Origin: Acidobacteriota bacterium
GTDB taxonomy: Bacteria; Acidobacteriota; Terriglobia; Bryobacterales; Bryobacteraceae
Direction: 5' to 3'
Length of the DNA: 64,000 bases
NCBI GenBank assembly: GCA_026394075.1
Contig: JAPKYX010000072.1
Span: forward strand, 19,156-83,155
The notes beneath the pieces were generated by a model, which made no database searches, was not told where the DNA came from, and saw only the letters and a program-made list of their open reading frames with translations. The number at the start of each line of letters is the position of its first letter. Positions within the stretch are counted from its first letter, which is position 1. Below are positions 58,236 through 64,000 of the stretch, piece by piece. Both the position numbers and the translations under genes were made by a program.

Positions 58236-59609
58236 GTGAAGTTGACGGATTTCCTGCGGCGGACTGAAGGCAAGACTCTCGAGTTCAAGCGCGACCTTTC
58301 CTCTCCTGACGGTGTGCTGAGAACATTGGTCGCTTTTGCGAACACTGCGGGCGGAACACTCCTCGTTGGCGTTGAAGACGGCTCCCGTCGAGTCTGCGGC
58401 ATTCCAGATGTTCTTAAGACAGAAGAGCGGCTGGCAAATCTGATCTCGGATTCGATTCATCCTGCGCTGGTTCCTGATATCGAGGTTGTGCACTGGCGCA
58501 ATGTGAACGTGATCGCGGTCAGTGTTTACCCGAGCAATACTCGGCCCCACCACTTGACGGGCCTCGGCATCGAACGGGGAACATTCGTCCGCGTAGGATC
58601 TACCAATCGAAAGGCCGGCACCGCACAGATTGATGAACTCACGCGATTGAATCGATTGGAATCATATGATGAACAGGCCATCCCGACCCTGAACTCGGAA
58701 GCCCTGGACCTCCGAGTAGCTTCCGAGTTGCTTTCGCATTACAAGAAGATCACGCCCCTCGTCTGGAGGACACTTCGTGTCACCGCGGAACATCAGGGCC
58801 GCCAAGTCCCCACGATTGGAGGACTTCTTCTTTTTGGGAAGGATCGATTCGCGGCCTACCCGGACTCATGGATTCAGGTTGGCCGATTCGCCGGGATCAA
58901 TAAGTCGCGAATCATCGATTCGGCGGAAGTCCGGTCGTTGCTGCCAATGGCCGTCGAAGAAGCGATGGCATTTGCCCGGAAACATCTGATGGTTGAGTCC
59001 GTCATTGAAGGTGTGCGTCGGCAGGAGCGATGGTCTGTTCCGCTGGTTGCCATTCGAGAGGCGGTCGTGAATGCTGTTGTGCATGCGGACTACGCACAAC
59101 AAGGAGCGCCCATTCGGCTGGCGGTCTTCGATGACCGCATTGAAATTGAGAACCCGGGACTCCTGCCCTTTGGGCTGACGATTGAAGACATCCAGCGCGG
59201 CGTTTCAAAGCTGAGGAATCGGGTTATTGGGCGTGTGTTTCATGAGTTGCGGCTGATCGAGCATTGGGGAAGTGGCATTCAGCGAATGAGTGCGGCGTGT
59301 GAAGAGGCGGGGCTCCCTACTCCGAGGATGGAAGAGTTGGGCTCGCACTTTCGGGTAACCCTCTCAACGCAGCGCGTGGCGGCGGTACGAGTGGACGGAC
59401 CTGACAACCAGATTCTCAATTTTTTAGGAGAGACGGGCGCCGCCGGGACCGCCGCTATCGCCAGCGCCGTAAGGCTTTCCACGAGATCTACCCAGTCTCG
59501 ATTGCACAAGCTTGCGTCACATGGTTTGGTTGTGGAATTGGGCACTGGGCCGCATGACCCCAAGAGGCAGTATGCGTTGGCGGACAACTCCGCGCGAACG
59601 AAATGCTAG
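58236..59609 (+). CDS. AlbA_2/HATPase_c_4 putative transcriptional regulator or ATP-binding protein
   Basis: 457 residues with GTG start. Residues about 10-125 form an AlbA_2 domain (EGKTLEFKRDLSSP, AFANTAGGTLLVGVEDGSRR). Residues about 275-390 match HATPase_c_4, as in RecG-like putative transcription regulators: AIREAVVNAVVHADYAQQGA, DDRIEIENPGLLPFGLTIED and a GSGIQRM block. Residues about 400-455 resemble a winged helix (AIASAVRLSTRSTQSRLHKL). Proteins of this architecture are often called Schlafen/AlbA_2 family and occur in defence islands and mobile elements; their exact activity is seldom known. It is the only intact gene in the putative tRNA-Ser island and is followed by an AbiEii fragment, which supports a defence or stress role. 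Full length for this family. Confidence 0.87.
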   Translation: MKLTDFLRRTEGKTLEFKRDLSSPDGVLRTLVAFANTAGGTLLVGVEDGSRRVCGIPDVLKTEERLANLISDSIHPALVPDIEVVHWRNVNVIAVSVYPSNTRPHHLTGLGIERGTFVRVGSTNRKAGTAQIDELTRLNRLESYDEQAIPTLNSEALDLRVASELLSHYKKITPLVWRTLRVTAEHQGRQVPTIGGLLLFGKDRFAAYPDSWIQVGRFAGINKSRIIDSAEVRSLLPMAVEEAMAFARKHLMVESVIEGVRRQERWSVPLVAIREAVVNAVVHADYAQQGAPIRLAVFDDRIEIENPGLLPFGLTIEDIQRGVSKLRNRVIGRVFHELRLIEHWGSGIQRMSAACEEAGLPTPRMEELGSHFRVTLSTQRVAAVRVDGPDNQILNFLGETGAAGTAAIASAVRLSTRSTQSRLHKLASHGLVVELGTGPHDPKRQYALADNSARTKC

Positions 59610-59619
59610 TTCAGTCTGC

Positions 59620-59925
59620 GGCGGAGCGCGCATCGTTCGCCGAGATGACCGCCGATGTTGTGCCGTTGGAATCGTTGCTTCAGGCGAGGGTACACATGAT
59701 CGCTTCCTCGTTGGCCAAATGCCTGAGAACCACCGGCGCTTTCAGGTCAGCTTCGAGCGGGGAGAGCCGGACTGGACGAGCCTTAATAATGCCGGCGCAG
59801 AGCACCTTCCCGGCGTGCAGTGGCGGCAGAAGAACGTTGTTGGCCCAAGCGCCAACCAACGGACCAAGCTCGTCTCTCAGCTCGAACAGGTGCCTTCCGA
59901 AGACAGTTCATCTACCGCGACAGGG
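59620..59925 (+). pseudogene. Fragment of AbiEii/AbiGii-type nucleotidyltransferase toxin
   Basis: Two frames together give the end of an AbiEii-like protein: FAEMTADVVPLESLLQARVH (frame from 59603) and, in another frame, HRRFQVSFERGEPDWTSLNN followed by LPGVQWRQKNV and RTKLVSQLEQV. The PDW..LN.....LP.V.W...N pattern is typical for the C-terminus of this toxin family. The N-terminal catalytic part is missing and one frameshift is present. It directly follows the AlbA_2 gene and probably belonged to a type IV toxin-antitoxin module. Confidence 0.6.
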
Positions 59926-60508
59926 GCAAGTCTAGCTGCTGGACCCTGGAACGCTGGCATTGCGCAGGAGTCTTTCCCCGTTGAGGCTGTCCTTCATCGG
60001 CCGAGAATGTTGTTCTGAAACCGAAACGCACGCCGTAACCTCGCCTCGATCGTTTCTGCCCGACGAGTCGAACAGGATGGGCATCGTGATGCCTGTTTCC
60101 GAGGGCGAGCCAGCCCAAAATCTTAGCGATGAATGAGGCGGTTGAGACGACCGCGCCACCGACGTCGGCGCGCCCGCTTTTGAGAGCGCACGCCGAACTG
60201 TCAACCCCGCGGTGGTTCGTGGACACCTAGTTCGTCTGATACACAAACTGAATCACAGCGTTCAAACAATCTATTGGACGCCCAGGAAGATTGGCGTTAC
60301 GCTCAATCCAGTTGGTCGGCTGGCAACGAATCGATCAGAAAGGAGAAATGCCGGAACAATCCACTTTCAACGAATTTCCCCAGGGCCGTCAGCCGTTTTC
60401 TCCTGCAATGCCTCGCTGCGTTGCGGTGGCTGATTGGTGACGCCGGAACCCGGCAGCGAGAAGGTGGGGATGGACGATGCGGAGAGCTCTGCGATTTGCG
60501 TAACACCC
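59926..60508. other. Non-coding remnant sequence in the putative island
   Basis: No gene is recognised. Minus-strand frames between 59912 and 60246 show no known motif. The right copy of the 21-bp repeat follows at 60509-60529. Confidence 0.4.
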
Positions 60509-60529
60509 CATTGCCCGCTATTGCCCGCT
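60509..60529. repeat. 21-bp direct repeat, right copy
   Basis: Identical to 58104-58124. It lies 46 bp from the 3' end of the tRNA-Ser gene. Confidence 0.7.
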
Positions 60530-60574
60530 AGACCACGCGAAGCACTGTAACTCATTGATTCTATTAGTGCATTT

Positions 60575-60664
60575 TGGCGGAGAGAGAGGGATTCGAACCC
60601 TCGTTACAGTTTCCCGTAAACACGCTTTCCAAGCGTGCGCCTTCAACCACTCGGCCACCTCTCC
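60575..60664 (-). tRNA. tRNA-Ser (GGA anticodon)
   Basis: On the minus strand the 90-nt gene includes an encoded CCA. The acceptor stem GGAGAGG pairs with TCTCTCC (one G-T pair), and the anticodon stem is CACGC/GCGTG with loop TTGGAAA (anticodon GGA). There is a long variable arm as in class II tRNAs and a GAGGG-TTCGAAT-CCCTC T arm. The short reading frames with [13 protein letters not shown] sequence that overlap it are artefacts of this RNA. Its 3' end is repeated in part at 58001-58021. Confidence 0.95.
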
Positions 60665-60813
60665 AAGCCTCTGGAGCGGAGGCATTTCAGCCTCCGGGGT
60701 ACTACTTGCAACGACTCCGCTCGGGAAGGGACTCCACTCAGGGGAGGGCTCGGGCGGCGTGGCGCAACGTGTCGGGCAGTGGTGCCGCGACACTTCTTTT
60801 ATCTTAGCAGTTT

Positions 60814-61632
60814 CTATCTCAAGAGCCAGTCGCGGAAGCGCAGAAGCCAGTCGGGATGTTCAGGAGTGACACCGTCCTGACACCAGGACGACACCGGGCG
60901 GCCCAAGGCGCGCTCAAAGGCCGTTTGCACTTCGCTGGCCGGGCGGCGCGCGGCCAAGGCGAAATCTTGCGCCAGCGTCAAGGGTGCATTTGCGGGGAGA
61001 GTGGGTCTGGCCGCAGTGGAGCCGGGGGCGGGAGCCGTCGCTCCGGGACGCTTCGCGCCAGCACCGGTCGCGCCAGCACTGGTGTTGCTGGTGCACCAAT
61101 AGGCCTTCAACGCCGGCGCGGGTGAGCCGAAGACCTCGCCCTTCAACCCGGCGGGGACCGTCGTCTCCACCACACGAATCTCCATCGGGTAAATGATCCA
61201 GCCGGCTGGGTCCATGTGGAGCTGCGGTTCGATCTTCACGCGGCGCACGTCGGCGTCGCGATCGATAAAGAGGCGGAATCGGAAGATGGCGTCTTCGCCC
61301 GAGGGCGCGATGATGCTGTCGAACGGCAACGGCAGCTGCTCGTTGTCCCGCCATAGTTCGGCTTTGGCGAACTCCTCCGGGTTCTGCCCGATGTGCAACT
61401 GGAAGGGGCGTCCGGGCGGTCCGGAGACAATCAAGTGGAAGACCGCCCAAGCCTGGCGCGGCAGGGCAGGGGAGAGCACTTCCCGGCCATTGGTGCCGGT
61501 GGTGTATTCCGAGGTGACGCGCACGCCGGGGATCGATTGGGCGCCGACAGGCACTCCCGACACCGCGGCCGCGCAAAACAAAACGGGCCAGGGATTACCG
61601 GAAAGTAACGCCCTGGCCCGCTGCATGGTCAT
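60814..61632 (-). CDS. Secreted protein of unknown function
   Basis: 272 residues starting [20 protein letters not shown], with a signal peptide ending near AQSIPG. The middle has [40 protein letters not shown] and [12 protein letters not shown] segments, suggesting a beta-rich fold. A low-complexity Ala/Thr/Gly/Pro stretch (about residues 185-215) precedes a C-terminal helical segment [20 protein letters not shown] with a Cys pair (YWCTSN; SSWCQDG). I do not recognise the family. It is 15 bp downstream of the RNase E/G gene on the same strand, so the two may be co-transcribed; this gene is not normally linked to RNA decay. Confidence 0.6.
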   Translation of the reverse strand: MTMQRARALLSGNPWPVLFCAAAVSGVPVGAQSIPGVRVTSEYTTGTNGREVLSPALPRQAWAVFHLIVSGPPGRPFQLHIGQNPEEFAKAELWRDNEQLPLPFDSIIAPSGEDAIFRFRLFIDRDADVRRVKIEPQLHMDPAGWIIYPMEIRVVETTVPAGLKGEVFGSPAPALKAYWCTSNTSAGATGAGAKRPGATAPAPGSTAARPTLPANAPLTLAQDFALAARRPASEVQTAFERALGRPVSSWCQDGVTPEHPDWLLRFRDWLLR

Positions 61633-61647
61633 GAAGTGGCTGTTCCT

Positions 61648-64000
61648 TTAGGAGAGGTCGAACTTCTCGTGGTTCAGCACCGGGTCCGAGACCACGGCCA
61701 CCGGGCGGCCCAGGATCTCCTCGATCTCCTCCAGGTAGCTGTTGCCGGTAGACTTCAGTTCCTTGGCCACTTCCGGACTGGTGCGCAGCACGCACTCCTT
61801 CTGGTCAGACACCGCGGCCCGGATCTTGACCGCTTCACTCAAGATGTCGCCGATCACGGTTTGGACGCTGCGAACATAGCCCGCACCCTCACAGGCCGGG
61901 CACGGCTGGCACAGCGTACGCTCCAGTGACTGCTTGACGCGCTTGCGGGTAACGGCCACCAGCCCAAAATCGTTGAACTGCAGAATCTTGTAAGGCGCGC
62001 GGTCCACCCGCATCGCTTCTTCCAAGGCCTGCATTACCTTCTGGCGATTCTTGCGCTCATCCATGTCGATAAAGTCGATCACGATGATGCCGCCCAAATC
62101 GCGCAAGCGGATCTGCCGGACGATCTCTTTTACCGCCTCGATGTTGATCTTGACGATGGTGTCTTCCAGGCGCGCCGTCTTGCCGACAAACTTGCCGGTG
62201 TTGATGTCGATGGCCACCAGCGCTTCCGTCTGATTGATGACGATGTAGCCACCGGACTTCAGCCAGACCTTGGGCCGCAGCGCCTTTTCGATCTCGGCGG
62301 TGATGTTGAACGAATCAAAGATGGGCGCTTGGCGCGTGTACATCTTGACGCGCGTCACCAGCGACGGCATCATGCGCTGGACGAAGCGGACGGCGGTCTC
62401 ATAGACCTGCTCCGTGTCGCACCAGATGGACTTGAATTCGTCGGAGAGCTGATCACGCAGGATCCGCTCCACCATCTCCAAATCGTGATAGATCAGCGCG
62501 GGCGCCTTCTTGCGCTCGGCCTTTTGCCGGATGTCCAGCCACAGGTTGTACAGGTACTGGATGTCGGCGGCGATCTCTTCTTCGGTCTTGCCTTCACCCG
62601 CGGTGCGGATGATGAAGCCACCCGGCAGGCCTTCGCGGTGCTTCAGCAGGATGCGCTTCAGGCGGTGGCGCTCTTCGTCGCTCTCGATCTTGCGCGACAC
62701 GCCGGCATGCTCGACGGTGGGCATGTAGACGCAGTAACGGCCGGGCAGGGCGATGTGCGAGGTGATGCGCGCGCCCTTCTGGCCCAGCGGCTCCTTGGCG
62801 ATCTGCACCAGCACTTCCTGGCCTTCCTTCAGCAGGTCGGTGATGGAAGGATGCGGGGCACGTTCACGGTCGGGTTTCTCGGTCCGTTCGGGCCGCTCTC
62901 CACGTTCGCCACGATCGGGCCGCTCGCCGCGCTCCGGTCGATCACCACGCTCGGCGCGCTCGGGACGATCACCACGCTCGGCGCGCTCGGGACGATCAGC
63001 GCGGTCGGACTGCTCCGGACGCGGGGCGCGTTGTTCACCGGGAATCACTCCCTCCGGGCTCACCGGGGCGACTTCCGCTGCGCCAGCCGCAGCGGGTGCC
63101 GGAGCACCGTCACGACGCTCGCCCCGGTTGAACCGACCACGGCCACGGCGGCGGCGGCCACCGCGTTCCCGGTCACCTTCCGGACGCTGCTCCAGGAACC
63201 GGACCGCCGGTTCGCGCAGGTGGGCGGAATAGCCCATGGGCTCCAGCGCGGGCTGCCCGTCTTCACCGACGGTACCTTCCGCTGCTTCCGCGGTCACGGT
63301 TTCATCGGACGAATCGTCGTCGCCCGCGTTCTCGCCCGCTGCATCTGACATTTCCAGCTCACTGGATCCCGCACCATCGGCGTCCAGCGAATCTACATCG
63401 TCTAAATCGCTCAGGTCTGAATCGAGCGCCTCCGATTGGCGGGCCAGGGCTTCGGCAGCGTCCTGGGCGCGATCAGCGGCCTCCTCCATGGCTGCGGCGG
63501 CCGTGTGCGACGGCGCATCGGGCTCCGGTACAGCGGCCACCAGCTCCGGCCGTTCCGGGTCAGCTTCATCGGCGGCAGCTTCTACCGCAGCATCGACGGG
63601 GTCTTCCGAATGGTCCGCAATTTCGCCGAACTCATGGGCCTCGGCGATCACTTCGGCTTCGCTGCGCGGTTCGATGGCGTCGCTGACTTCAGCGGCGGGC
63701 TCGGCCGCAGCGGCTACGGGCGGCTCGCTGACCACCTCGACGGTGGCTTCGGGCTGGCGCACCGGCTCCGGGTCGACTTTCGGGGCGGCGGCCCGCATGG
63801 GAGCATCGGTCGCAGGCGTCCGGCGATACTTCGACAGCGTCTCGCCGGGCAGCATGAAGGGTTGCTCTTCTGGGGCTTCGGCCACAGGTGAACTGCTCAG
63901 TTCGGCGTCGTCATCCGCCTCATCATCGTCACCAGCTGCTGCTTCCTCAGTGCCGGGCGCAGGGGCGTACTTGGAATCGGGCAGACGCCCACCACCCCGG
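61648..64000 (-). CDS. rng: Ribonuclease E/G with long acidic and arginine-rich insert, 5' end outside window
   Basis: The frame is open to the right edge, so the start is outside the window. The visible 783 codons begin with RLPDSKYAPAPGTEE and a long acidic/Ala-Glu-Asp region, then an Arg-Gly-Asp-Pro-Glu repeat section (RGDRPERAERGDRPERGER) encoded partly by 27-bp DNA repeats near 62940-62995. The conserved RNase core follows: EVLVQIAKEPLGQKGARITS (second half of the S1 domain), DINTGKFVG and VIDFIDMDERKN (catalytic Mg2+ aspartates), and CQPCPACEGAGYV (the Zn-link CPxC motif). The enzyme processes and degrades mRNA and 5S/16S rRNA precursors. The insertion of at least 340 residues within the S1 domain is unusual against E. 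coli RNase E/G but is seen in some acidobacterial homologues. Confidence 0.9.
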   Translation of the reverse strand, partial: RGGGRLPDSKYAPAPGTEEAAAGDDDEADDDAELSSSPVAEAPEEQPFMLPGETLSKYRRTPATDAPMRAAAPKVDPEPVRQPEATVEVVSEPPVAAAAEPAAEVSDAIEPRSEAEVIAEAHEFGEIADHSEDPVDAAVEAAADEADPERPELVAAVPEPDAPSHTAAAAMEEAADRAQDAAEALARQSEALDSDLSDLDDVDSLDADGAGSSELEMSDAAGENAGDDDSSDETVTAEAAEGTVGEDGQPALEPMGYSAHLREPAVRFLEQRPEGDRERGGRRRRGRGRFNRGERRDGAPAPAAAGAAEVAPVSPEGVIPGEQRAPRPEQSDRADRPERAERGDRPERAERGDRPERGERPDRGERGERPERTEKPDRERAPHPSITDLLKEGQEVLVQIAKEPLGQKGARITSHIALPGRYCVYMPTVEHAGVSRKIESDEERHRLKRILLKHREGLPGGFIIRTAGEGKTEEEIAADIQYLYNLWLDIRQKAERKKAPALIYHDLEMVERILRDQLSDEFKSIWCDTEQVYETAVRFVQRMMPSLVTRVKMYTRQAPIFDSFNITAEIEKALRPKVWLKSGGYIVINQTEALVAIDINTGKFVGKTARLEDTIVKINIEAVKEIVRQIRLRDLGGIIVIDFIDMDERKNRQKVMQALEEAMRVDRAPYKILQFNDFGLVAVTRKRVKQSLERTLCQPCPACEGAGYVRSVQTVIGDILSEAVKIRAAVSDQKECVLRTSPEVAKELKSTGNSYLEEIEEILGRPVAVVSDPVLNHEKFDLS
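62940..62995. repeat. Tandem 27-bp repeats in the RNase E/G insert
   Basis: A 27-bp unit beginning GATCACCACGCTCGG is present twice in succession (from 62940 and from 62967) and partly degraded copies extend on both sides. It encodes the RGDRPERAE pattern and probably expands or contracts by slippage. Confidence 0.6.

Larger units (their letters stand above)
58001..60577. mobile_element. Putative small integrated island at tRNA-Ser
   Basis: The 2.6-kb segment lies between the copy of the tRNA-Ser 3' end (58001-58021) and the tRNA gene itself (60575-60664), in the orientation expected for insertion into a tRNA 3' end. A 21-bp repeat is also present near each end (58104-58124 and 60509-60529). 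It carries an AlbA_2/ATPase regulator and an AbiEii remnant. No integrase gene is seen, so it would be a remnant or a satellite; tandem duplication of the tRNA region is an alternative. Confidence 0.45.

Noticed and set aside
60555..60880. Short plus-strand frames with AEREGFEPS or GERGIRTL sequence
   Set aside because: They are translations through the tRNA-Ser gene, a known source of spurious proteins.
62329..63348. 339-residue plus-strand frame
   Set aside because: Shadow of the RNase E/G gene; rich in repeats generated by the RGDRPE coding sequence.

Overview
The window looks like chromosomal DNA of an acidobacterium, probably of the Solibacter/Bryobacter type. The evidence is a GC-rich background, several secreted proteins ending in a PEP-CTERM tail of the form VPEPGFYGAL..GL..AVRRR, an exosortase, and large TPR lipoproteins next to a very large exopolysaccharide (EPS) cluster. 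This placement is inferred from gene content; no 16S or other marker gene is present.

Layout. (1) 1-3714, + strand: the end of a sugar-phosphate nucleotidylyltransferase, overlapping a 1108-residue fusion of a fucokinase-like GHMP kinase and a UDP-sugar pyrophosphorylase. (2) 3734-20228: the PEP-CTERM/exosortase region. It holds a TPR lipoprotein, two paralogous PEP-CTERM proteins, and a minus-strand operon running exosortase > EpsI > Ig-like protein > beta-propeller protein > choice-of-anchor-D protein. Divergent from the operon is an unfamiliar protein with eight 32-residue two-cysteine repeats, followed by a NusG/UpxY-type antiterminator. Then come a third PEP-CTERM protein, a second TPR lipoprotein and a WecA-like priming transferase. 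(3) 20491-27474: a large Ig-repeat secreted protein with a probable TIM-barrel C-terminus, a decayed IS630 transposase, a methyltransferase and a GT-A glycosyltransferase. This part is more AT-rich than its surroundings and appears acquired. (4) 27475-51627, all minus strand: an EPS cluster, mostly with overlapping start/stop codons. In transcription order: an OpgC-like acyltransferase, a GDP-mannose 3,5-epimerase, a GT4, a 54-residue small ORF, Wza, Wzc, an ABC flippase-type transporter, two epimerases, three further glycosyltransferases (GT4-like, GT4, GT2), another GT4, an acetyltransferase, a broken GT2, two GT4s, a Wzy polymerase, two GT4s and WcaF. (5) 52083-57754: a third TPR lipoprotein, a PEP-CTERM remnant, a REP-like inverted repeat, a fourth intact PEP-CTERM protein and a TonB-like protein. 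(6) About 57983-60664: a segment bracketed by a partial copy of a tRNA-Ser 3' end and by tRNA-Ser(GGA) itself, carrying an AlbA_2/ATPase regulator and a decayed AbiEii toxin fragment. (7) 60814-64000: a secreted protein of unknown function and an RNase E/G interrupted by a long acidic/arginine-rich insert.

How the parts fit. Nucleotide-sugar enzymes (GalU-like, the GHMP-UDPGP fusion, GDP-mannose 3,5-epimerase, the SDR pair) would supply donors. The WecA-like enzyme and the glycosyltransferases would build a lipid-linked repeat, with acyl groups added by the two LbH enzymes and possibly the OpgC-like protein. The ABC protein would flip it, Wzy polymerise it, and Wzc/Wza export it. Exosortase and EpsI would process the PEP-CTERM proteins sent to the same surface matrix, with the TPR lipoproteins as likely accessory factors. 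A recurring AGTAC-type sequence (TAGTAC/GGTACT, sometimes the palindrome TAGTACTA) lies upstream of most PEP-CTERM and EPS transcription units and may be a shared operator; this is inference.
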